DNA of 36,994 nt from Acetobacteraceae bacterium (GCA_947379865.1 CANCOY010000026.1:1-36994), one strand, 5' to 3'; shown: positions 16,262 through 24,299, counted from the first letter of the stretch. A program made the numbers and translations. Notes: a model not told the origin generated them from the sequence alone.

Positions 16262-17692
16262 TCAGGAGGCGCAGCGCACCTGTTCCCGCTCCACGCGGGC
16301 CAGTGCCGCGATGCCATGGGCTGACAGCAGCACATCAAACATCCGCTCCACTGGCAGGCGACCGTCCACCAGCAGGTCCCGTGAGGGGGCAAGGGCCGGC
16401 GGGCAGAGCAGGAAGCCCTCCGGATGGTGGTGGCCGGTCTTGAAGGTAATCAGCTTGAACAAGGGCGCGAAGGGCAGCGGCGGCTCGGTACCGTGCTCGA
16501 TCAAAGTGTTGTCGTCCGCCTGGAACGTATAGGCCACCTTGACGAACAGCCGGCTGTCGGGCTCCTCGGTGAACGAGAAGAGGGGTTCGGTGCCGATCCG
16601 GCAGGCCTTGAGACGGGCCATGGCGCGGCTGCGGGCCGCGTCGGTCTTGAAGTAAAGCATCAGGTCGCGCGACATCAGCGAGACCACCCGCAGTGCATCC
16701 AGATCAAGGGCCTTGGCCAGGGCCTCATGATCATAAGGGCGGTACAGATAAAATCCCCGACCACCCTCATAGCCATCAAAGGGCACCTGCGAGAGCGCCG
16801 TCATCACGAACAGCTGCGCATCGGGCAGTCGGCGGCGGATTCGGGCGACAATCCGGTCATAGGCCATGAGGCCATAAGTGATGGGATCATCCTCATCGCG
16901 CAGTACCGTGGCGTCGAGTGGATTGGCCTGGCGGAACAGATCGGGTGCTACCTGCGCCCAGCGCTGCGGATTATGCCGTGTCCAATAGTGATGCTGGTAG
17001 TGGGCCACCGAGTTCAGGAAAACGCTGACATGGCCGACGGGACGTTGGCGCATCATGGCCAGGGTGGCTTCCACCACGAAGCGGTCGAACTGTGCCGCCA
17101 GCCGCCATTTCCGGTGCGGGTCGATACGGCTCAGCAGATAGTGCCAGCCAAGACGCGCCAGCCCCCGGGGCGAGATGCCCAGTTCCAGACAGGCTTCGGC
17201 AAAGGCGGCCCGGGAACTGCCCTTTTCCAGGCTGATATTATGGTTGTTGACCCGCTCGCTCACAAACTGGTCGATGGGTGCCAGAGCCTCGGGATAGGCG
17301 TCGCGGGCAACGGACCATGGATCTGGCAGGTAAAACCCCTTGTGCAGGCGGCCGCGCCTGGCATTCATGGGGCTGACAATGCCGCAGCCGATGCCGGCAT
17401 CCTCCAGAACGTCCCACAGCTGATCAAAACTGGCATGCTGCGCATCGGTCAGGTTGAAGGCGCCATGGCCCGCCTGTGTCAGGCCACTGTGGGCCGAGAC
17501 CCACTGGATCCATGGCTCCAGCTTGGCATAGCTTTCCTGGGCAATGGTGGGGATGGCGCTGTGGGTCTGGAACAGCCGATTAAAGGCAGGCAGTCGCCCC
17601 GCGGTTGCCAGATCGGACAGGACGTTGAAATTCACCTCGTTCAGCTCAAGGACGAAAGTCTGTCTTGGCTTGGCGGCAGTGGTACGGTCCAT
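16262..17692 (-). CDS. Alkaline-phosphatase-superfamily-like protein with degenerate active site
   Basis: 476 residues, no signal peptide, so probably cytoplasmic. The order of elements follows phosphodiesterase/sulfatase folds: a beta strand FVLELNEVNF near residue 13, a GRLPAFNRLF helix, SGLTQAGHGAF, then HKGFYLPDPW, NSVAHYQHHYW, LFVMTALSQ and TGHHHPEGFLL. By position, the first metal Asp is Glu/Asn, the nucleophile Ser/Thr is missing, the DxxxH pair is NSVAH, the DH pair is ALSQ, and only the last GxH is kept. So classical two-metal catalysis looks lost, or another chemistry is used. AAGGA lies eight bases before ATG. It is third in an operon after the GH10 and YNW-repeat genes. Function unknown; the fold call is by motif order only. 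Confidence 0.6.
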   Translation of the reverse strand: MDRTTAAKPRQTFVLELNEVNFNVLSDLATAGRLPAFNRLFQTHSAIPTIAQESYAKLEPWIQWVSAHSGLTQAGHGAFNLTDAQHASFDQLWDVLEDAGIGCGIVSPMNARRGRLHKGFYLPDPWSVARDAYPEALAPIDQFVSERVNNHNISLEKGSSRAAFAEACLELGISPRGLARLGWHYLLSRIDPHRKWRLAAQFDRFVVEATLAMMRQRPVGHVSVFLNSVAHYQHHYWTRHNPQRWAQVAPDLFRQANPLDATVLRDEDDPITYGLMAYDRIVARIRRRLPDAQLFVMTALSQVPFDGYEGGRGFYLYRPYDHEALAKALDLDALRVVSLMSRDLMLYFKTDAARSRAMARLKACRIGTEPLFSFTEEPDSRLFVKVAYTFQADDNTLIEHGTEPPLPFAPLFKLITFKTGHHHPEGFLLCPPALAPSRDLLVDGRLPVERMFDVLLSAHGIAALARVEREQVRCAS

Positions 17693-17763
17693 GATTGGCT
17701 TCCTTGCAGGCAGACGGCAATTGGATAAACAACGGGCTTCTTGAAGAGGCAGCGCGCAGGCGC

Positions 17764-18135
17764 TCAGTCGGCGCGGCCGGAGGGGTTGGCAGGTTTGCCC
17801 CTTGTGGGGTCGAGTGGCAGTGAATTGCCCTCGGCATCAAAGCGCAGCAAACCCCCGGCGGGGGTGCGCAGGGCGAAGGAGCCTGTATTGCCCGGGTCGA
17901 CGATGGCGTTTGGCCCCGTCAGGCGATTGGCCACACGCCCTGGCGCGTTCTGCCAATTGTAGGGCGAGACATCCCAATTATATGGGTTGTTCTGCCAGTT
18001 CTCAGGCGCATTACGCCAGTTGTAGGCGGAGTTTTGCCAGTTATAGGGCGAGCTCTCATAGCCGTTCTGGGCAGAGGCATTGCCAGCCAGAAGCGCCAGA
18101 AACATAAGGGCCATGCCAAGGTCACTGGGCGTCAT
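17764..18135 (-). CDS. Secreted YNW-heptad-repeat protein
   Basis: 123 residues. A Sec signal peptide (1-22, ending NASA) is followed by five back-to-back seven-residue repeats at 29-63, consensus SPYNWQN: SPYNWQN, SAYNWRN, APENWQN, NPYNWDV, SPYNWQN. The rest (64-123) is Gly/Pro-rich with two short strands, FALRTPAGGLLRFDAEGN, resembling the tail of other YNW/YNF-repeat proteins in Proteobacteria, none with a role known to me. Regular Tyr/Trp/Asn spacing could make a sugar-binding or self-stacking surface. ATG 18135 overlaps the GH10 stop (ATGA) with GGAAG upstream, so the two secreted products are made together. Starting further upstream would lose the signal peptide. Confidence 0.8.
   Translation of the reverse strand: MTPSDLGMALMFLALLAGNASAQNGYESSPYNWQNSAYNWRNAPENWQNNPYNWDVSPYNWQNAPGRVANRLTGPNAIVDPGNTGSFALRTPAGGLLRFDAEGNSLPLDPTRGKPANPSGRAD
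17947..18051 (-). repeat. Five 21-bp coding repeats (YNW heptads)
   Basis: Five in-frame 21-bp units encode the heptads of the secreted repeat protein. The DNA copies have diverged (for instance TATAATTGGGA versus TACAACTGGCG), while the protein pattern stays, which points to selection on the peptide rather than a recent expansion. Confidence 0.8.
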
Positions 18136-19241
18136 ATGGGGCTTCCGATTCTGACAGGGGCGGCGGCCAGGGCGGCGGCGACGGCTGCGCATGCAGGTTT
18201 CGCCTGAAAGGCCTGGTCAAAAAGGCAGGGACGGGGCGGGGCACCGTCGGTGCGGCGATGTTCCGGCAGCGAGAGATCACTGATCCAGCTGTAGCGGTCG
18301 CTGAGACCCCAGCAGACCACAGCGGAAACCTTTGGCTCGTCGAGGGCAACGTCGAGATAGCGCCGATAGGTATCAGCGACCATCTGATCACGGAGGGTGA
18401 TGTCCATGGGCGCCGTGCGGTCGGTGACATCGAGTTCGCTCAGCACAATGTCGACGCCGTGCCCGGCCACTTCCCGCAGAAAGGCGCGGAAGCCGGTTTC
18501 GTCGAAGTCCGGCAGGCCGACATCCAGGTGCGACTGGATGCCGACTGTTGTCAGTGGCACGCCTTTGGCCTTCAGACGGCTGATGAGCTTGAGGAACGCC
18601 GCCCGTTTGGCGAGGCCGGTGCGGCTGCCCACTTCCATGCCATAGTCATTGCAGGCAAGCCGGGCGAGGGGGTCCGCCGCATGGGCGGTGTGAAAGGCGA
18701 GGTCCACATAATCCGCCCCTGCAAGGCGCACCAGCGGGCTGTCGCGCAGACCATCGGCACGGTCGCCGGCCCGGACCACCTCGTTCACCACATCCCAGCA
18801 CGAAATGCGCCCGGCATAGCGGCGGACCAGCTTGTCCACATGGGTCGTCAGGGCCTGGCGGGCTGGGGCGCCAGCATCGCCGCGGCTCCACCAGTCTGGC
18901 GTCTGCAAATGCCAGAGCAGGGCATGGCCGCGAACGGAGAGATGCTGATGTTCCGCCCACGCCAGCATGCGATCGGCATTCACCAGTGTTTCGGCGCCGG
19001 GGCTGGGGGTGGTGGCGGCCCAGTGAAACTGGGCGTCGGTGACAAGGCCGCTGTTCTCGGCCGTAAGCTGGCCGGCGGCACCATCGCCGGTGGCGCTGCG
19101 TGGCTCGATCATGGTCCCGAAGGCAAGGCCCCGGCTGGCGGCAATCCGGGCAAGCCCCACCTCTGCCGCCCGCGCAAGTGCGGGCATGAGCATGGCCCCC
19201 GCCGCAAGGCGAAGGAGGGTTCGGCGGCTGGGCTTGAACAT
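18132..19241 (-). CDS. GH10 endo-beta-1,4-xylanase-like glycoside hydrolase, Tat-exported
   Basis: 369 residues. The N-terminus has a twin-arginine signal (SRRTLLRLA at 5-13, cleavage near ALARA), so it is exported folded. The GH10 barrel shows HALLWHLQTPDWW, the acid/base Glu154 in CWDVVNEVV, the nucleophile Glu269 in IVLSELDVT, and CWGLSDRYSWI near the end. Both catalytic acids are present, so it is probably active on a beta-1,4-linked pyranose chain; xylan is the family default but a self-made polymer is equally possible in this locus. Start ATG 19241 places the Tat motif at the N-terminus; longer in-frame starts would bury it. First gene of the GH10/YNW/AlkP-like operon, divergent from the ManC-type gene. 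Confidence 0.92.
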   Translation of the reverse strand: MFKPSRRTLLRLAAGAMLMPALARAAEVGLARIAASRGLAFGTMIEPRSATGDGAAGQLTAENSGLVTDAQFHWAATTPSPGAETLVNADRMLAWAEHQHLSVRGHALLWHLQTPDWWSRGDAGAPARQALTTHVDKLVRRYAGRISCWDVVNEVVRAGDRADGLRDSPLVRLAGADYVDLAFHTAHAADPLARLACNDYGMEVGSRTGLAKRAAFLKLISRLKAKGVPLTTVGIQSHLDVGLPDFDETGFRAFLREVAGHGVDIVLSELDVTDRTAPMDITLRDQMVADTYRRYLDVALDEPKVSAVVCWGLSDRYSWISDLSLPEHRRTDGAPPRPCLFDQAFQAKPACAAVAAALAAAPVRIGSPI

Positions 19242-19418
19242 CTGTCGGGGCCTGAGCAACTGATACGGTCCAAGCCTGAAATCTAGGGTCAGCCGCCGCC
19301 GACAAGCCATTCTACATCCGTCGGACAGGGCGTGATCAGCCGCCTGTCTGGTGGACAGGGCAACGGCAATTTGCCACCATCCCATCGTCGTCATGCGGCA
19401 ATTCGGGAGGCGTGCCGC

Positions 19419-20849
19419 ATGGCATCTCAGACAATTGTTCCGGTCATTCTTTCGGGCGGTGCAGGCAAGCGCCTGTTCCCGCTTTCGCGCATGCTCTACC
19501 CAAAGCAGCTGCTGCCGCTGGGTGGCACACGCACAATGATTCAGGAAACGGCCCAGCGCGTTGCCGACCGGGCGCGCTATGCCCCGCCCTTCATGGTCTG
19601 CAATCACGAACACCGCTTTATCGTGGCAGAGCAGATGCGCGAGATTTCCGTGGTGCCGGGCGAGATCATTCTGGAACCGGAAGGGCGCAACACCGCACCG
19701 GCTGCCGCTGTGGCAGCAGAACTGATTGCACGCGCCGATCCCTCGGCCCTCATGCTGCTGCTGCCCTCAGACCATATTGTCGAGGATGTCGCCGCCTTTG
19801 ACGAAGCGGTGACGCAGGCAGCCGCAGCGATTGCGGCCTCGCCCGGTCTCATGACCTTTGGCATCCGGCCAACCGCGCCCGAGACGGGTTTTGGCTATAT
19901 CGAGCGCGGCGACATCTGGTCGGGAAGCCAGGCGTATCAGGTTGCCCAATTCCGCGAAAAGCCCGATCTGGCAACCGCCGAGGCCTGGCTTGCGGCCGGG
20001 CGGCACGATTGGAACAGCGGCATGTTCCTGATGCCGGTTACCCTCTTTCTGGCCGAGTTGCAGCGCCACGCGCCGGCCGTGCTGGAGGGTGCCCGCAACG
20101 CGATTGCCGATGGCTTGCGCGACCTTGATTTCTTCCGCCTTGATCCCGCCGCCTTTGCTGCAACCCCGTCGATCTCCATCGACTATGCCGTGATGGAGCA
20201 TACGGACAAGGCTGGTGTCGTTCCTGCCGCCCTTGGCTGGAGCGATGTCGGTTCCTGGGGAGCCTTGTGGGACATCGCCGAGAAGGATGCGGATGGCAAT
20301 GTGCTGCGTGGTGATGTGGTGCAGCACGGCAGCAGCAATTCCTATGCCCGCTCCGAGGGACGCCAGCTTGTCTCCCTCGTCGGCGTACGGGATCTGGTGG
20401 TGATTGCCACCGATGATGTGGTGCTGGTGGCCGAGCGCAGCAAGACACAGGACGTCAAGGCACTGGTGGAAAAGCTTGAAGCCGGCGGCCGCACCGAGCC
20501 GCTTAGCCATCGCCGGGTCTATCGCCCCTGGGGCTGGTACGAAACCATCGACAAGGGCGAGCGTTTTCAGGTCAAGCAGATCTGCCTCAAGCCAGGCGCC
20601 CGGCTTAGCCTGCAGAAACATTATCACCGTGCGGAACACTGGACCGTGGTAAGCGGCACCGGCATCGTCACACGGGGCGATGACACGTTCCTGCTTGAGG
20701 AAAACCAGTCCGCCTATATCCCGCTTGGCGCCATCCACCGCCTGGAGAATCCGGGCAAGGTGCAGTTGGTGATGATCGAGGTGCAGTCCGGCCCCTATCT
20801 GGGGGAAGACGATATCGTGCGCTTCGAGGACACCTACGGCAGAACCTGA
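19419..20849 (+). CDS. manC: Bifunctional mannose-1-phosphate guanylyltransferase / mannose-6-phosphate isomerase
   Basis: 476 residues, the usual length for AlgA/ManC. The nucleotidyltransferase domain opens with LSGGAGKRLFPLSRMLYPKQ (11-30), then LLLPSDH, FGYIERG, EKPD and NSGMF. The C-terminal cupin has the isomerase metal motif QKHYHRAEHW (399-408) and IPLGAIHRLEN. It would turn fructose-6-phosphate via mannose-6-phosphate, with a phosphomannomutase from elsewhere, into GDP-mannose. GGGAGG lies eight bases before ATG 19419. With the AlgD-like enzyme it forms a GDP-mannuronate route. It is divergent from the GH10 operon; the 177-bp gap has CTGTC/GACAG and GGCAA/TTGCC inverted repeats. Confidence 0.94.
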   Translation: MASQTIVPVILSGGAGKRLFPLSRMLYPKQLLPLGGTRTMIQETAQRVADRARYAPPFMVCNHEHRFIVAEQMREISVVPGEIILEPEGRNTAPAAAVAAELIARADPSALMLLLPSDHIVEDVAAFDEAVTQAAAAIAASPGLMTFGIRPTAPETGFGYIERGDIWSGSQAYQVAQFREKPDLATAEAWLAAGRHDWNSGMFLMPVTLFLAELQRHAPAVLEGARNAIADGLRDLDFFRLDPAAFAATPSISIDYAVMEHTDKAGVVPAALGWSDVGSWGALWDIAEKDADGNVLRGDVVQHGSSNSYARSEGRQLVSLVGVRDLVVIATDDVVLVAERSKTQDVKALVEKLEAGGRTEPLSHRRVYRPWGWYETIDKGERFQVKQICLKPGARLSLQKHYHRAEHWTVVSGTGIVTRGDDTFLLEENQSAYIPLGAIHRLENPGKVQLVMIEVQSGPYLGEDDIVRFEDTYGRT

Positions 20850-20965
20850 AGCGCCAGCGGCGCGCAGATTCTTTCGCCAGTTTTCCCATCCTTTGAAATC
20901 AGAGACATCTCCCGCTTGAATCACGCGCCTTGCGTGGTTCATCGGGGACGCCTGGCCGTCTGCTG

Positions 20966-20981
20966 CTAATAATTCGTTAAC
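20966..20981 (+). promoter_or_regulatory. Possible CtrA-type box upstream of the type I secretion genes
   Basis: In the 271-bp gap before the transporter, CTAA-N7-TTAAC matches the CtrA consensus TTAA-N7-TTAA(C) with one mismatch, inside the only AT-rich patch of the gap (about 20964-20990). CtrA control is typical of alphaproteobacteria and divL is in this window. A single inexact match is weak evidence. Confidence 0.25.
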
Positions 20982-21120
20982 CAATTAATGCGCCTACTCC
21001 GCACACGAACTGATGTGTCTGCCAGACAGATCGGCAGGCGATTCCGGACTGATCGGAAATTGCCTTCCTCCTGTACTGGCCAGTGGCTGCGCCTTTCCCG
21101 CAGCTGGCGAGGAGAGCGCG

Positions 21121-23331
21121 TTGCGTGCAGAACAGAAGAAATCCCTTCCCCCCGTGGAGGGCCGGACAGGTATCCAGTGCCTTGTGGCCGTGGCGCGGTT
21201 TCATGGCATTGACGTGGCCGAACCCCAGATCGTTCACACCCAGGCACTCGACGGTGCCGAGGTGACGCTGGATGCGCTGGCGGGCTTCGGGCGCGAGCTT
21301 GGCATGAAGGCGCGCATCAAGAAGATGACCTGGGATGGCCTGCCCCGCATTGGCCAGGCCTTTCCGGCGATCCTGTTTACCCCCGAGGGCCATTTCATCG
21401 TGCTGTCGGGTTTCCGCCAGACGCCAGACGGCGGGCGGGAGGTGGCGGTGCGCGACCCCCAGAGTGCCAGCCCGGATTTCGAGTTCCTCGATGCGGTGGG
21501 CCTTGCCCGCCGCTGGGATGGCCGGGTGCTGCTGTTTCAGCGCCACTATGATGCAAGCGATGCGCGCCGCCCCTTTGGTCTGCGCTGGTTTCTGCCCGAG
21601 ATGCTGCGCCACCGCGCGGTCTTCCGGGATGTGGGCATTGCCGCCCTTGTCCTGCATCTGCTGGCGCTGGCAACCCCGATCTTCTTTCAGCTGATGATCG
21701 ACAAGGTGGTTGTCCATGAAGGCACCTCCACCCTGATTGTGCTGACCATCGGCATTCTGATGGTGATTGCCACCGATGGCGTGCTTGGCTATCTGCGCAG
21801 CCGGCTGTTGCTGCATGCCACCTCCAAGATCGACATCCGCGTGGCCACCACGGTGTTCCGCCATCTGCTGTCGCTGCCGCTGCGTTTCTTCGAGAAGGTG
21901 CCGGCGGGTATTCTGGTGCGTCACATGCAGCAGGATCACACGATCCGCGAGTTCCTCACCGGGCGGCTGTTTCTGACCCTGCTTGATGCTTCGGCCCTGA
22001 TTGTCTTTGTGCCGGTCCTGTTCTTCTACTCGGCCTGGCTTGGCCTGGTGGTGCTGGCGTTCAGTGGCCTGCTGGCGGTTGTCATCGGCCTTGTTTCCGG
22101 CCCATTCCGTACACGGCTGAAAGCCCTTTATACGGCAGAGGCGGAGCGCCAGGCGCTGCTGGTTGAGACCATTCACGGCATTGGCACGGTGAAGTCGCTG
22201 GCGCTGGAGCCGGTGCAGCGCCGCAACTGGGAGCGTCGCTCGGCCAATTCGGTTCAGCGTCATCTGGAAGTTGGCCGCATTTCGGCCGGTGCCGGTGCCA
22301 TTTCCGGCACCCTCGACAAGCTGATGTCGGTGGCCATTGTCTGTGTCGGTGTGCTGCTGGTTTTTGCCCATCGCCTGACTGTGGGTGAGCTGATCGCCTT
22401 CCAGATGCTGGCCGGCCGCGTTTCTGGCCCGCTGGTGCAGCTGGTTGGCCTGATCAATTCCTATCAGGAGGCGGCCCTGTCGGTGCGCATGCTGGGCGAG
22501 GTGATGAACAGTGCGCCCGAGACCCGGCTCGACCAGGGCCTGCAGCCCGACCTGCGTGGCGCGGTGCATTTTGACGAGGTGTCGTTCGGTTATGAAGGCG
22601 CCTCCAGCCCGGCGCTGGACGGCATCAGCTTCTCGGCCCCGGCTGGCAGCGTGATTGGCGTGGTCGGGCGTTCCGGCTCGGGCAAGTCAACGCTGGTGCG
22701 CCTCATCCAGGGTCTGGAACAGGCGCAGCGTGGTCTGATCCGGCTGGATGGTTATGACCTGCGTGAGATCGACAAGGTTCACCTGCGCGCCCAGATCGGC
22801 GTGGTGCCCCAGGAAACCTTCCTGTTCCACGGCACGATCCGCGAGAACATTGCCGTGGCCAAGCCCGACGCCAGCTTTGCTGAAATTGTCGAAGCGGCCC
22901 GCACCGCCGGTGCCGACGAGTTCATCGAGCGCCTGCCCCAGGGCTTCGAGACCGTGCTGGAGGAGGGGGCCGTGAACCTTTCCGGTGGCCAGAAGCAGCG
23001 CCTGGCCATTGCGCGTGCCCTGTTGCGTCAGCCGCGTGTGCTGATCTTTGACGAGGCCACCAGCGCCCTTGATCCCGAGAGTGAGTCCATCATCCAGGGC
23101 AACATGGCGGAAATTGCCCGTGGCCGCACGATGATCATGATCTCCCATCGCCTGTCGTCGCTGGTTCATGCCGATGTGATCGTGGTGTTGCACCAGGGCC
23201 GGGTGGTGGGCTGCGCCCGGCACGAGGAACTGCTGGAGACCTGCGAGATGTACCGCCAGCTCTGGTCGCGCCAGGCCCGGGCCTTTCTGCCCGGCAATGC
23301 CGCCCCCACCCTTCAGTCTGCCGAGGTCTGA
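21121..23331 (+). CDS. Type I secretion ABC transporter with inactive C39-like domain
   Basis: 736 residues in HlyB layout. A C39-peptidase-like domain spans about 1-135: where active peptidases have Cys there is Thr16 (RTGIQC), while His91 (EGHFIVL) and Asp112 (RDPQS) remain. So it should dock substrate without cutting a double-Gly leader, as in RTX exporters. Membrane helices fill about 165-440. The ABC domain has Walker A GRSGSGKST, Q-loop VVPQETF, signature LSGGQKQRLAIARAL, Walker B VLIFDEATSALD and switch ISHRLS, all intact. I chose TTG 21121 because GAGGAG lies six bases upstream; no ATG in frame gives a sensible start. The adaptor follows at once; no RTX substrate or TolC is in the window. 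Confidence 0.9.
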   Translation: MRAEQKKSLPPVEGRTGIQCLVAVARFHGIDVAEPQIVHTQALDGAEVTLDALAGFGRELGMKARIKKMTWDGLPRIGQAFPAILFTPEGHFIVLSGFRQTPDGGREVAVRDPQSASPDFEFLDAVGLARRWDGRVLLFQRHYDASDARRPFGLRWFLPEMLRHRAVFRDVGIAALVLHLLALATPIFFQLMIDKVVVHEGTSTLIVLTIGILMVIATDGVLGYLRSRLLLHATSKIDIRVATTVFRHLLSLPLRFFEKVPAGILVRHMQQDHTIREFLTGRLFLTLLDASALIVFVPVLFFYSAWLGLVVLAFSGLLAVVIGLVSGPFRTRLKALYTAEAERQALLVETIHGIGTVKSLALEPVQRRNWERRSANSVQRHLEVGRISAGAGAISGTLDKLMSVAIVCVGVLLVFAHRLTVGELIAFQMLAGRVSGPLVQLVGLINSYQEAALSVRMLGEVMNSAPETRLDQGLQPDLRGAVHFDEVSFGYEGASSPALDGISFSAPAGSVIGVVGRSGSGKSTLVRLIQGLEQAQRGLIRLDGYDLREIDKVHLRAQIGVVPQETFLFHGTIRENIAVAKPDASFAEIVEAARTAGADEFIERLPQGFETVLEEGAVNLSGGQKQRLAIARALLRQPRVLIFDEATSALDPESESIIQGNMAEIARGRTMIMISHRLSSLVHADVIVVLHQGRVVGCARHEELLETCEMYRQLWSRQARAFLPGNAAPTLQSAEV

Positions 23332-23335
23332 GCCC

Positions 23336-24187
23336 ATGTCCGCCTTTTCACCCAAAGCCACCGTGGCCCGCCTGCGGACCCTGTTGCCGGCGCCGGCGCT
23401 GATTGACCGCGACGCCATTGCCTTCCAGTCGGATGTGGCCGCCATCGAGGCGGCGCCGCCGCCCTGGGGGGCCAGGGCCACGCTCTATATCGTGCTGGCG
23501 TTCCTCACCGCGGCCCTGCTGTGGGCGGGCTTTGCCCATATGGACCGCATCGTCATCGCCCATGGGCGGTTGGTTACCTCCAGCCCCATGATGGTGATCC
23601 AGCCACCGGCGCGTGGCATCGTGCAGAGCCTGGATGTTGCCCTTGGCGCCGCCGTGGCAAAGGGCCAGATCGTGGCCACACTGGCCCCGGCCGGCGCGGC
23701 GTCGGGCAAGGCTGGCCTCATCGTGCTGCGTGCCCCGGCCGATGGCGTGGTGCAGGAGATCAATGACCGCGCCCTGGGCAACTCCGTCCAGGCGGGGGAG
23801 GGGCTGATGACCCTTGTGCCGCGCGGTGTGCCGCTGGAAGCGGAGATCGCCATTCCCGGCGCCAGCATTGCCAGCCTCCGCCCCGGTGATCTGGCCCGCA
23901 TCAAGCTGGAGGCCTTTCCTTTCCAGCGTCACGGGACGGTTGAAGGCACGGTGCGGGTGATCTCGGAAAATGTCGTGCGCCCTGATTTTGGCCCGGCCGA
24001 CGCGCCCGCCGCCTATCGCGCCCGCCTTGCCCTCGCAGTGCCCAATCTGCGCGAGGTGCCGGCGGATTTCCGCCTTCTCCCCGGCATGGCGCTTACGGCC
24101 GAGATCAAGATCGGTCGACGGACCGTGCTTTCCTACTTCCTGTACCCCGTGCTGCGTGTGTTTGACGAAAGCCTGCGCGATGGTTAG
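23336..24187 (+). CDS. Compact HlyD-family adaptor lacking the coiled-coil hairpin
   Basis: 283 residues, against about 400-480 for HlyD. Cytoplasmic N-terminus, membrane helix at 48-66, then the first lipoyl half (about 85-118, IQPPARGIVQSLDVALGAAVAKGQIVATL), an eight-residue Ala/Gly linker, and the second lipoyl half (127-161, LRAPADGVVQEINDRALGNSVQAGEGLMTLVP). The beta-barrel and membrane-proximal parts follow to PGMALTAEIKIG, and a family-typical C-terminus (TVLSYFLYPVLR). In HlyD the lipoyl halves are split by a long helical hairpin that reaches TolC; here it is absent. The gene follows the transporter stop by 4 bp, so they form one system. It may export only to the periplasm or use another protein to reach the outer membrane. 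Confidence 0.88.
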   Translation: MSAFSPKATVARLRTLLPAPALIDRDAIAFQSDVAAIEAAPPPWGARATLYIVLAFLTAALLWAGFAHMDRIVIAHGRLVTSSPMMVIQPPARGIVQSLDVALGAAVAKGQIVATLAPAGAASGKAGLIVLRAPADGVVQEINDRALGNSVQAGEGLMTLVPRGVPLEAEIAIPGASIASLRPGDLARIKLEAFPFQRHGTVEGTVRVISENVVRPDFGPADAPAAYRARLALAVPNLREVPADFRLLPGMALTAEIKIGRRTVLSYFLYPVLRVFDESLRDG

Positions 24188-24219
24188 TCCATGGGGCCAG
24201 TCCATGAGGCCAGTCCATG
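24186..24219. repeat. 13-bp tandem repeat over the adaptor stop codon
   Basis: Units start at 24186, 24199 and 24212: AGTCCATGGGGCC, AGTCCATGAGGCC and a partial AGTCCATG. The first begins inside the TAG stop of the adaptor. Because 13 is not a multiple of three, slippage there would not change the protein unless it moved the stop. The rest of the gap to 24300 shows nothing else. Confidence 0.7.
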
Positions 24220-24299
24220 CGACAGGGGCGGGCATGGGCGACTTTTTGGCGGAAGTGGCACATGATGAACCCGGCGAAACATCTTGATGCAGGTGCGTT

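Noticed and set aside
24186..24219. Phase-variation tract in the adaptor gene
   Set aside because: The 13-bp repeats lie at and after the stop codon, so slippage would not switch the gene off.
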